Source of the DNA: Entonaema liquescens
Lineage: Eukaryota; Ascomycota; Sordariomycetes; Xylariales; Xylariaceae
DNA length: 64,000 nt
Direction: 5' to 3'
NCBI GenBank assembly: GCA_902805475.1
Contig: CADCSX010000025.1
Span: 1,054,001-1,118,000, forward strand
Under the pieces are notes generated by a model that had not been told where the DNA came from, ran no database searches, and saw only the letters and a list, made by a program, of their open reading frames with translations. Below are positions 47,174 through 59,600 of this stretch, piece after piece. Position 1 is the first letter of the stretch. The number at the start of each line of letters is the position of its first letter. The position numbers and the translations under genes were made by a program.

Positions 47174-50100
47174 AGTAGTGTGTGAGTTGAACCAGATGAC
47201 CTGAATTCGAATAAACAGTTACACTACAAAGGTTTTATCCGAGGTTCGAGCTGTAATGAGGAAAAGCGGATAGATAGCGAATTGTCGATAGTTATCAGGA
47301 CGTGGGGGACATTGAATCGGTATCTAAATTGCCAAAGGTATTAGAAGATGATTAATATTAATCAATGAATAGATGATAAGAATGCAGTTGTGACGGTAGG
47401 AACAATGAAACGAAAAAGAATGTAGTTATTGGTTGAGAAACAAAGGAGTTTATTGACCATTGAAAGCAAGAAATCGAACATTGTAGTAAATGGGGAAGTT
47501 GTAGATGGTGCGAAGAACTGGACCTGCTGCTGGAAGACTCCCCGTCACGTTGGGTGGGAACCAATTTTGGGGTAATGAGATCGATGCTTAATTTCGATTT
47601 ACATTACCTTAAGGTAGGTCAGGTGCTTGCCAGATGGCGCTACTTGAACAACTATGGCCTGACTGGCCTAAAGGGCCTGGCAGTTTGAAATATTTTAACT
47701 TTTCTAAACTACCTCACTAGAAATCCCAAGCGGCAGGAGTCAACAACCTTAGGTGTACGCTAAAAAGTCGTAATATCCTAATTGTCCTAATTTGGTAGTC
47801 CGTAAAGGCGGATACCAGCACCGAACGGGTAAAGTGGAGAGAGATTCCGATGTATCCAGATACTTTGATACCCAGTCCCTGCCGTATCTTTCAACGTATC
47901 TGCAGGCTGGACAACGCCTTACTATAAGTATATCTGTAATTGAATCTCCAGGTTTCTTGCAGTGCCGTTATCTATTGAAATATGCGTTCCCCCAATCTTA
48001 TTTATAATGATATCACTTCTCAAGTTTTCAATCTCGCCTATTTAAATATTATAAGCAACTCGCTATCTCAACTACATGTACCTATGTAGTTAAAAGTACA
48101 AGTTACCTACCTATATAATGTAGGTATTTATAGATCGTCAAAACGTATCTGTTTTAGGTACGTACTTAAAACAAGTACCGTACTTGTATCATCGAGGTAC
48201 GGTTGAATACATGTAAAGTAAAGGTAATTCATTTTTCAAACACCCGGATGCCTCATGATAATGCACGTCATCCAAATATCGCCATTACTGTTATGTGCAT
48301 CAGTCCGCTGCCCAGACTGCTAGAGGGGCTATCCGTTCTGATCCCAAATAGAGGCACAGTAAGACGATTTAACAGTAGTGGTTGAACCGCCCTAACCTAA
48401 AAGTACCTACGTACTCCTTTTTTTTTTTTTTTTTTCCTTTCCTTTCACGACGCGACCCGAGACTCGCCAACTACTTGAGACAACACCCGATTTCCGGTGA
48501 ACCATTCGCGGCGCTGATGTCATTTATACAGATCACTTATACAAAATGCTAAAAACGCCAAAGTACGCCCAACTGGATATACACGGATACACACGTGTAC
48601 GTCAAAAATGACTGGATCATCAATATTAGCAGTTATGCGCTGACGATCCTATGCGCCACCCTTCACTCCCTACTTTATACCTTACTTGACTTATCCGTCT
48701 CACGGCATCGGCGCAGACATGACCATTAAATTGAGTTTGTAGAACACGGTCCAATTCTATGCAACCTCATTGGTTCATCCTCTCTTCTCTAACCATCTCC
48801 GGTCTGTTAGTGGGGTTTGACTTACCAACCATTCGTTCGAATCATGCATGATCCGATACGCTGAACATGTCACTCAACATCGCTGGTACGTGCGTATGTA
48901 CATATTATAGTATCGGCTAGGTATCTTATGCGCCCGAGTTTACCATATCGAATTGAATCAGCCAGTCGCAATTGATTTGAATCTTATACCTATTTTGCGG
49001 CATTTTGTCTTTTAACGAACCACGTTCTCACTAAGTATCAACTACCAATAAAAGCCTCATAAGAGTGTTAAATTTTATATCTTTTAACATTAGCCTACTA
49101 GTTATTGTAAACATGTTCATCTAAACCCCTTGAACCAGCTTGAGACTCGAATATCATGTGGATTATCCTACTTCGACCAACTATTAACTCTCTATTGAGC
49201 GTCAGATTCCAATACGGATTCACAAAGTTAATCTAATAGTCTTCATAACTAGTTCAATACAACATATACAGTTAGAAAAACAGATCATTCCCCGCTAAAT
49301 ATTATGCTATTAACTATATAAGAGGTAGCAGTCATTCGGAAAAGGACAATATGCAATATCCTACTGTTCTTCTTAAACTTGACTCATTGCTCTTATAAAT
49401 TACTTATATTTGTTCTCGAAGCTTGTTGAACTAGGTGCATCGATGTGGATGCGCACTGTAGAAAATTTATATACAATACAACTAACGCTCAATGAGCAAG
49501 TCACTAAGGTACAAATAAGTCTTTGAAATACCTAGTGAGCATCCCTAATAATATCAAGATTTATGATTTCAGTACTTTCAAACATATTACACTTCGTATT
49601 TTACCTTATCCAGCCTTTTCGTCGAAGTTAGGAACTTTTTGCTACTGCACTTGCTTACAACTTTAGTAAACAATATCATGCTGTCGGGTAAGTTCCTTAA
49701 GTGTCTGTTCTACGGACCGTTACTTGCTTAATCAACTGAGCGTATGGCTTAATTTAAATAAGAGTGTGTTGTTATTGTTTACAAATAATTTATTAAACCC
49801 TTTATTTTTCAAAAAGTCACTTAGTTCATATATCTTCTTTCCTACCTTTCGTTGGGTTATTTTGAGTTCTTCCCGGCGCTTTCTTATATCAACGCTACTA
49901 TCGGGTTATACGCGGGTTGATGATAGATCTATGCGTATATGAGAGGCGAGCAATGTTTTCTCAATAAGGACGGAAAGTCAGGCGTTACCGTAGTGATATT
50001 GCTATTGAACGTTTACTTTATGTATCAGCTTTGTTAAAGATACGCATTCACGATTTAGTAACTATCGCCCCTCTGAATTAGGTATCTATTTCGTCGAGGC

Positions 50101-51240
50101 TTCAGTGAAAAAGCTTCTTCCTTAACCCATCTTATGAAACTTTACTTTCTCCAATTGGATGGAAGGAATACGCGTTTTAAGTATTTAGAATCCTATTGTC
50201 ACGTTAGATTATTTCAGTATTTGCATACCGGGGTATTGATTAATGTTGCTCCTTAGTTATGATTATTGACTACGGAAGTAGGATGATCTCAAAGTTCGTG
50301 GATAGGACTACTTATCCTTAAAAGCACTTCGCTTAAGAGACTACTGTCATTTATTAAATTTCACTCTGTTTCATAACCCTCTGTCCAAAGCTATGAATTC
50401 TCTCGTTTGTGGAATGCCTGGTAGTTCTGGACTGCTAATCAATGTGCTGTCAAGACTAGACTTACGAAGGGAAAAGGGGCTACGTTGTGTAACCATACAC
50501 CAGATATTGTTTTAATATAAGTAGGTAAATTAGCCGTAAGCATCTATCCTCTATGTATTCCTCTATCAAGCCTATATTCAAGTATAGCATTCTTTTCTCT
50601 TTGGTAATTACCATAAATGCTAGTTAGTATTTCTAAAGCTTGCATATAAACAACCACGAAAGCTATTCATAAAGTAGGCATCCAGTAGCTTCTGGATACG
50701 ACAATTAACTCTTAACTTTTACTTACCTTCTTGGAGTTAATTGCGTATTAATTTTTCGACTCTTCACAGTATTGCCGATATGATGAGGGGCGGGCCTTCA
50801 ATTTCCCAGCTGAGCCGCATATGTGCCGACGTGGTCCCATATTTGTAAGATGACATTGGAAGCAAGATAGGCCACTCCAAGATTACTCTCCAACTAGTAT
50901 CGGAAAATCTCATAACATAGTTGACTTCCGAAAGCATTAACCGATTTGTGGTTCTTCTAATGCTACATACGTACTAGACCTGGTTAGATACCTTGTCTAT
51001 TGGAACACAAAGGGTGTTTCCCCCTTTTGCTTCCCCCAATAGCTTCTATGTGCCGGGGTATTAAACGCGATATCGAAACTGAGGTGCGGGGAAACGATGA
51101 ACTAACTAGCATTCACGATTAGCGAGTCGACCAACCAATCACGATAAGGTCACTCTTGAATTATATATATACGACATGGTCAGCCAGTTCTCAAGCTGTT
51201 TCATCCTTCACATATCAAGTGCAGATTTGGTCTCGCCAAT

Positions 51241-53281
51241 ATGGGTTCCGTCGACCACTTAACACCATTTACAATCAAGGAGGCACCTATAGATGGCTCC
51301 CGTCCTATCAAGGTGCGGGTTATAGGGGCTGGGTATTCCGGGATTTACATGGGAATTCGCATACCACAACGTCTACGCAATGTCGACTTCCGAATATACG
51401 AAAGGCATGAGTCCGTGGGTGGCACATGGTGGGTAAACAAGTATCCAGGTATAATTTGGCGATATTGGTCTCGATAATCATTCGTCTAATTTACTTACAC
51501 ACTGCAGGATGTGCATGCGACATCCCGGCACATTCGTACCAATACTCCTTTAATCCGAACCCTGGCTGGTCAAGTTTCTACGCCCCTCAGAAAGAAATAT
51601 GCTCGTATCTCCAAGGTACAGCTGAGAAATATGGCGTCCTTAGATATGTGAAGCTTTCACATAGCGTAGAGTCTTGTCGATGGGACGATAATAAGAAGAA
51701 ATGGTCTTTTGCAAAGCCCCCTGAGAGAACTCAACACGCACTAACAGACCAACAGGATTCTAACAATTCAACGGACTGACACCAACGAGACGTTTGAAGA
51801 TGAGGCCGATGTGTTGGTTTCCGCCAGAGGCAATCTCAGTGACCCTGCCTGGCCTGATATTCCTGGGTTGAAATCTTATAAAGGGGAAATCATGCATTCG
51901 GCATTGTGGAACGAAAAGTGTGAACTGTCCCAGCAATGCTACGATTTCACCAACTAACAAATAATAGCTACGACTTCAAAAACAAGAAAATCGGGGTTAT
52001 AGGAAACGGATCAAGCGCTATACAGATCGTCCCAAGTTTACAAAAGGTCGAAGGAACACAGCTCTCATGTTTCGTGAGAAGTAAAACATGGATCACAAAT
52101 CCTTTTGGTGACGGTACGTCCCTCGCTTTTCAAAAAGTCGGATGTTTTTTATTGACCTACATAGCCGTAATGGAAAAGCTCGGCTTGGACCCAACTAAGT
52201 TTGAATGTAAGTCATTACGATTTCTATCATTACTCCCGAGTCTGAGCTTAACTAGGCCTGGATAGTCACACCGGAACAACGTCAGGAATTCGCCAACGAC
52301 CCCGAGAAATTCCTAAATTTTCGCAGGATCATTGAAGTAGACGGCAATATATCTCACCCTGTTTCGTTAAGGGAATCGGAGATGCAGAAAGGAGCCATTG
52401 GGCTGTTCAGTGAAGTGATGAAGCAGAGATTAGCGAAGAAGCCTGAGATCGCCGAATTCTTGATTCCAGCTTTTGGAATCGGCTGCCGGCGTAATACACC
52501 AGGGCCGGGTTATCTTGAAGCTCTCGTTCAAGACAACGTAGATTTCATCACCGACCCCATAGAAGCGGTAACAGAAACCGGAGTGACTCTAAAGTCGGGC
52601 CGTTCAATCCCTCTCGACGCTCTCGTCTGCGCCACGGGGTTTAATACTGCGACAGCACCACCATTCCCAGTTTATGGGCGTACCGGCCAGTCGCTTGAGT
52701 CGCGCTTTACGCCATACCCTACGGCATATCTTTCACTTACGGTAGATTCGTTTCCCAATTTCTTCATGATGCTCGGCCCGAATGCAGCTATTGGAGCCGG
52801 CTCTTTAACCGTGATTCTGGAGAATCAAGGCGACTATATCATTAAGAGCATAAGGAAACTGCAAAAAGAGGACTACGCGAGCATGAGTATCAAGCCTGAG
52901 CGAATACGTGACTGGGACGAGTACTGCCATGAGTATTTCAAGCGTACTGTATATACAGATACATGTCACAGCTGGTACAAGAGTGAAGGAGGTTTAGGCG
53001 AGCGTATCGTCGGTTTATGGCCGGGGAGCGCTCTCCATGCGCTTGAGGCTCTACGGGCGCCCAGGTGGGAAGACTATGACTGGGAAAGTGTCGATGGCAA
53101 CGGGCCGAATAAGCTAAGATGGCTAGGGAATGGATGGAGTATTACGCACTCGAAAGGTGAAGGAGAAAACGGATTGGGTGGCAACCCCGCTTGGTATATC
53201 GAGCCATGCTTCCTGGATATTCCCACTCCGGGTCACCCGGAGGATGATGAGATCCTGAAAATGCGGCCATTTTCACATTAG
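51241..53281 (+). CDS. Flavin-dependent Baeyer-Villiger monooxygenase
   Basis: Five exons (51241-51448, 51508-51703, 51756-51917, 51968-52206, 52266-53281) join in phase to 606 residues, the usual BVMO length. The FAD Rossmann motif is VIGAGYSG (about 27-34), followed by GGTWW (about 60-64). The BVMO fingerprint reads YKGEIMHSALWN (about 178-189), matching FxGxxxHxxxW with Tyr for Phe. The NADPH Rossmann motif is GVIGNGSSA (about 196-204). DALVCATGFNTA is the ATG motif shared by flavoprotein monooxygenases. The enzyme inserts oxygen into ketones or aldehydes using NADPH and O2. Related fungal proteins act in steroid or secondary metabolism; the substrate is unknown here. Intron 2 uses the unusual donor GTCTTT; introns 2 and 3 have CTAAC branch sites. 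A PDR pump lies 3.4 kb downstream on the same strand. Confidence 0.9.
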
Positions 53282-56200
53282 CCGTTACTGGAACACTCTC
53301 CATTAAGTCGTGCCACTGCCTGGACTCAACTTCCGGTATTGTAGCTAAGTCAACACCGCGACTTACACCAGTTGCAACATGTACTAGGTATTTACCGGTG
53401 TTAAGATTGCATTTTGGGCGGGAGCTTCTTGCTGTTTGGATAAATGATAATTGTACCACTGAGTTTTTTTTTAGCCCCTAAGAAGGATAGCTGTATGTTT
53501 CTAAAGGACAATTCATGTTGTAACGATATAACGTATTCCTATAGTAGGTGTTTGTTGTCAGCTCTAGGCGGAATACCTATGAATGAAACAAGGTCCTCTT
53601 GAAATCTCAACTCGACTTACGGATTTATCGAAATTTGAAGCTTTCTGGTGGGTTATTAGGTACACAGAGACACCAAGATGGAATACCTAGACCTTTCCTT
53701 TATCATGTTTCCAATCCCGCAGCCACTTGAGTGAACTACCAAATATGGCGAGTTACACAAAGAATGATTGGTAAATAAACGACAGCAAGGATGTGAGATA
53801 TGGATGCGGGGGAAACAAGGATGCAATGCATAGGTGATCTATCGAATTCATATACGTAAAACTGCCGAGAATCTGAGTCTGCGATGTAGCTGACCCTCAG
53901 TGCATTCTTCTAAAGCCTTTCGGAATTCTCTCTACGAATATTGTGCCTTAGGTATACACCAAAGGTATAACTTTAAGGGGGCTAATAAAAAGGGAATAGG
54001 GATCATCCAAATATATTAGTGCTGTCTACACAAGTTCGACGTAGCACCCCCAAGGGGTGCTGCGCATTGATTAAGAAACGGGCAGTAATTAGGGATAGCG
54101 TACCAAACTTTGAATACCAATAAAAGTTATTCCAACCCTTGCTAATTCTGGAAAAGGAAAAAAATAATGAAATTTTATGAAATATCATAAGATACATTAA
54201 AATACGTGGGAAACACGCTTATTCGGAAGTATTTCGGTTAAATCCCGAATCTTGCCCGTTTCCTTAATCAATGCGCAGCACCCCCTTGGGGGTGCTACGT
54301 CGAACTTGTGTAGACAGCACTAATAGTACATTTTGTCCCAACACGTATAATGTAATACCTAATACGGGTACCGCGGGATAAGTTCTTATAGTAAGAAACC
54401 GTACGTTATTTAAGATAAGTCTCGAGAGGGATGGGGACTACTTTTGGTAATGATAGCCATAATGTCCTAGAAGCTGAGCTGCATCTCATCACAATGATGA
54501 ATACGTATTGCTTATCAACTTAAGTCCATTTTAGTTCCTATTTCCGTTATCTTCAACGTTCGGACCGGCTGGCGAATGAAATCGACCTGCGTTGGGTTAC
54601 ACACTTACACAAACGGCTTGGCTGTTGTTCATTGTTGAGTCTTGCCACGTCAACATAACTGCAAGGTTTTAAAGAGTCATAAAGCTGCTGATAAACACAT
54701 CGAGTGATTTAAACAATGGGCAAAATAGTATCTGTGGCTCATTATCTGAAATGGTATGTGAGTAGTAAGAATGGTTACTTACTTGGCTTGGTTGTATACT
54801 GGTTTCTAAGATCGCCATTTATGTCAAGTAAACTTCTACAAGCGTTGCAGCAACTTCGAGTATTAGGCCAAGAGCTGCGCATTCTGTGTATGGTAACGTA
54901 AGCATCCCACTTAAATACCAATGTGAATATTCTAAGTAATGAGCAAGCTGAGAATGACTCGTAACTCCCTATTAGATATATCCCACCCTTAGTTAACTTG
55001 TATTTATAATATTGCTCGGCTTATTAACTCTGAGGGGAACAAGATATTGGTTCGTAAGCATAAATTGGTAATCAGACAGGTAAAAAAGACCGATTAGACT
55101 CGGCACTATCCATATAAGACTTAGACTATCCACGTATACGATTAAGCTCGCAATTTCTATTGAAGCTTATGTATTACATTTTTTGGATTAAAAATGGATG
55201 CATTATATAACGAGGACCCGTCGAGGTTGATTATGTATGGCTGTTTGAATCTTCAAGTGGATAAGATAAGTAGGTGTACGTCCCATAATGTAACATCACT
55301 ATGGAATTTGCCATTGACGTTTGCCAGTCTTATAATACTTAACCCTGATGGAGTGTCTAGTGTGGAGTTAACTAGGGTATTTAATGAAATAAAATATTCT
55401 TCTATCAGGTTGTCCGAGAAGTTGTATCGCTCCGGGGGAAGAGCTGATAATCTGCCAACCGTTAGACTTCTCAAAGTGATCTGCGTTAAATGGACTTTTA
55501 CATTGAACGCAAATATAATATGCATAGTCGATCCAAAAAGAATGATAGGATATTCGTATATGAGGTCCCCCTGGAGCGTTTCCTATTGGCTCGGGCTCTT
55601 AAAAATCTGGGAATGTGCGTATGAAACCCACGTGAGATCTACATGCAGGGCCCGGACTTATAAGACATTAGGTACGGGTCGAAAGTGGCCGAACTAGTAA
55701 GCTTACGCGATTATTCAGCTATCAGAGAAATGCAATGGTCCGTCAAGGTTCCGGGCTGTCGGTACAGATACTGTAGTATTTCTAGGCATAATCAATCTTA
55801 CAGTAGATCTCAGTACCATGCCTAAACTCCATGCTTAACACCGGGGGGAATTTATGAGATCTACGTATTTATTTTTATTTATACTGTAAAGACGGTTCAT
55901 AGGTCCTTGGCAATGAGAAATGTTCCATCGTCGTCAGCGGGACCGTAATCCTTAGGATTTGCAATAGAGATAACAGCGGCGTATATCTCAAGGAAGCGTC
56001 TTATATGACCTATCTATTCCCGTTCCTATTTGTTGAGCTGACTGGGTCCCTTATCTCACCGACATGTAGTGGAATGTCCGGGGAGGTTTTTAGTCACTGC
56101 AATAGCATTCAGCCATCCCACTTGTCAATGACTAACCTATCAGTGCTGAGCGAGTGCGAGCCGTGATGTATGTGACAATAATGTGTTCCTAGTGATGACA

Positions 56201-56689
56201 GGTCCGGCGAGTTGACACATCCGTAGTGGAACTCGAGATTGGTATAAATTAGGGAATCCGATCGGTATAATACGCATATTATGCTCAATGCCATGACCGA
56301 TTGGCAATCAAGTGTGGTGGGCCGGCCTCAACATACTTCATACTGACACCTCCATCGGGCTGGCTTTTAACCTAGTCCCTTGCTTAACAATCGACCATAT
56401 CTTTGTAAAGGCTGCCGTCCCAACTCGCGCTAAATCTACTCGACATCACCACTTATTCATTGTCTCCAATGAAAATAGTGGGATGCTGAGTAAATCGTTT
56501 CAAATTTTGGAAGCTTTTAGTTATTTTTAAACCTAATATAAGACCTCTTATACCACACCTAGGTAATTCTTATTTTCAGCTAAGAGACGGATATTGCGTT
56601 TCATCGTTTCCTTAGGCTGTTCCAAGATCCTCGCGCCCGTGAGCAACGCCTCTCCATCGAATCCTATCCACGGCTAATATACTTTGGCC
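53282..56689. other. Intergenic with a MITE
   Basis: Apart from the 308 bp MITE at 54016-54323 I see no secure feature. A 167-codon frame at 55194-55697 has no domain and the AT-rich composition of the surroundings. The last kilobase is presumably the promoter of the PDR transporter. Confidence 0.55.
54016..54323. mobile_element. 308 bp MITE with about 68 bp TIRs, Tc1/mariner-like
   Basis: The element begins TTAGTGCTGTCTACAC and ends in its complement, and TA flanks each side (54014-54015, 54324-54325). A TA target duplication is typical of Tc1/mariner elements. The arms are near-identical over about 68 bp and differ mainly in mononucleotide run lengths (four or five G, one or two G). Each arm contains a hairpin GCACCCCC/GGGGTGC. 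The core of about 170 bp has no coding capacity. A third copy of the terminus, decayed by C-to-T changes, lies at 63299. Confidence 0.85.
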
Positions 56690-59600
56690 ATGTGGTCTAG
56701 CGGTTTGGGTGACGATGCCACTCGCCGTAGGGAGCTTGGAGTACCCGTAAACCTGTGGCATCGCGAAGATACTCATCTGGATAGGGGAAGATCAACTGAA
56801 GTTACACAAGACCTTGAGAGTCACAATAGACATGACGATTCCGACTCAATTGGTAATGGAGAGGGCACTTGGGGTGAAAGGGACGTTGGTCGCTTTGATG
56901 AACATGAAGCCTTGGAAGAGTTGGAGGTATTGAGGCAAAATCTCTCACGACTGCAAAATACAAAAACCAAAGACTCGCAAGCCAGCAGACACTTCGATTT
57001 GACCCGAATTGGCAGTCGTCGCGATGATGTAGTTGATGCGCTTCCGAGGCGGGATTCAACACAGGCTCAAGGTGAGCTTGAGGCTGACGAGAAAATCGTA
57101 ACAGAAGAGGAGGAAGAATTCGAGCTAGGCAAATTCATGCGAGATGGCCACTTCGAAAAGCGTACGGAGCACGGTTCCGAAAAGAGAGTCGGCGTTATAT
57201 ATAAGAATCTCACCGTGAAGGGTGTAGAGAGCGCTTCTTCTTTCGTTCGTACCCTCCCAGATGCAATAATTGGAACTTTCGGACCTGACCTATACCACAT
57301 TCTCTCCCGTTTCTTCCCCATCCTTCGATTCGGCAGGAAACAGCCGACGCGCACCTTGATCAACGACTTCACGGGATGTGTGCGCGACGGCGAGATGATG
57401 CTTGTTCTAGGCCGCCCTGGCTCTGGATGTAGCACGTTTCTGAAAGCTGCAAGTAACAATGTTGAGTCCTTCGCCGCTGTCGAAGGGGAAATATCGTACG
57501 GCGGTATCCCAGCAAAGAAGCAGAAGAAGATGTACCGAGGTGAAGTGAACTACAACCCCGAGGATGACGTTCACTTCGCTTCACTTAACGTCTGGCAAAC
57601 TTTCACATTCGCGCTCATGAATAAGACGAAGAAGGGTGCTAAGGAGGAAATACCAATCATCGCTGATGCTCTACTGAAAATGTTCGGTATCAGTCATACG
57701 AAGGTAAGTGATAACTATAAGTGCTGGTGATCTTCAATCATATCTCGGCCCGAAAGTCATAATTATCTACCTCGTCGGCTTATGTGGTAGTCACTAATAT
57801 GTTCATCCTAGTACACACTCGTCGGCGATGATTACACCCGAGGAGTGTCCGGCGGCGAGCGCAAGCGTGTATCTATTGCAGAGACACTAGCATCCAAGTC
57901 CACCGTAATGGCATGGGACAACTCAACTCGCGGCTTGGACGCCTCAACAGCTCTCGATTACGCCAAGTCACTAAGGATCATGACCGACATCAGCAACCGG
58001 ACAACGCTCGTAACACTATACCAAGCCGGCGAAGGCATCTACGAGCTGATGGATAAAGTCTTGGTCATCGACCAAGGCCGGCAAATATTTTCGGGACCGG
58101 CCAAGGATGCGAAGCAATACTTCATAGACCTTGGATTCGAGTGTCCCGAGCGGCAGACCACGGCTGACTTCTTAACCGCGGTCACGGATCCAAACGAGAG
58201 GCGCTTCAGACCTGGGTTCGAGGACAGAGCGCCGAAAACGACCGAGGAGCTGGAAAAGGCCTTCCGCGACTCCCCTAACTACCAAAAGCTGCTGGAAGAT
58301 GTTCGCGACTACGAGGAACATCTCCAGCGTACGGATTACGCGGATGCAAAGAAATTCGAAGGTGCTGTGCAGGAGTCCAAGTCGAAGCACGTCAGCAAGA
58401 AGTCGCCTTATACAGTCTCGTTTACTCGCCAGGTATGGGCGTGCACTAAGCGGGAATTCTGGCTTTTAATTGGGGACAAGTTGACTCTCGGAACGAAATT
58501 CTTCATTACTATTGCTAGCGGTCTCATAGTTGGCTCCATCTACTATAACGAACCATTCTCAACTGCCGGGGCTTTCACCCGCGGTGGCGCCTTGTTCTTC
58601 TCCGTCGTCTTCCTCGGCTGGCTTCAACTATCGGAGCTTGGGAAAGCCGTCGGTGGACGGGCGATTGTCGCTCGCCACCAAGATTACGCCTTCTACCGTC
58701 CGTCTGCTGTGTCGCTTGCCCGTGTTCTTTTGGACTTCCCGTTGGTCTTCCTCCAGGTCTGCGTATTTGGGACGACCATGTATTTCATGACCAACTTGGA
58801 TGTCGACGTGAGCAAGTTTTGGATCTACATGCTGTTTGTGTACGCCACAACGATAATGATCACGGCCCTCTACCGGATGTTCGCCAGCTTATCACCGGAA
58901 ATCGATACCGCTGTGCGCTTCTCTACCCTTGCTCTTAACTTGCTCGTTATCTTCACGGGCTATGCTATTCCGAAGACACAACTCTTGCACAAATATATCT
59001 GGTTCGGATGGTTGTATTGGATTAATCCTCTATCATACAGTTTCGAGGCGGTCTTAACGAATGAGCTCTCGGACCAACTGATGGATTGCGCTCCTGAGCA
59101 GCTTGTCCCTCAAGGCCCTGACATTCTACCGGAGTATCAAGGGTGCGCTTTTACTGGTTCCAAGCCAAATTCTCGCGTGATTGCGGGTAGTGACTATCTG
59201 CAAACTGCCCTTGGCTACAGCCGTTCTAATCTCTGGCGGAACTTTGGTGTTGTAATCGCTTTCGGGATTCTATACCTCCTTATCACGGTTGTAGTGACGG
59301 AGACACTTGATTTCTCTGATGATGGCGGTGGTGCACTAATATTCAAGAAGAGTCGACGAGCCAAGAAGCAAGCACAGAAAGCCGCTGTACCATCCGACAT
59401 AGAGAATGGAGGTGCTGATAGCAGCAGCTCTTCCGCGACTAGGGTAGAGAACTCCCAAGCTACCAGTGAGGAACAGAACGAGGCCTTAGGACAACTTACA
59501 AAGAGTGAATCGATTTTCACCTGGCGAGATGTGGAGTACACCGTGCCTTACCTTGGCGGCGAACGTAAACTTCTAAATAAAGTGAACGGGTACGCGAAGC

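Larger units (their letters stand above)
46157..51240. other. Five-kilobase gene-poor spacer
   Basis: No supportable gene. Several short frames (46940-47134, 47792-48007, 49724-49942) lack domains and coding bias. The first kilobase is the likely promoter and leader of the kinase. Poly-T lies near 48418-48435. From about 48850 to 51100 the DNA is uniformly AT-rich, with no clear repeat ends. Confidence 0.55.

Noticed and set aside
55194..55697. 167-codon plus-strand frame in the BVMO-PDR spacer
   Set aside because: The longest frame of the spacer, but it has no domain, an AT-rich composition and many rare-looking runs; chance is likelier.
56684..56720. TGGTCTAGCGGTTTGG resembling a tRNA D-arm
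   Set aside because: It lies at the start of the ABC transporter frame, and no anticodon or T-arm follows at the right distance.
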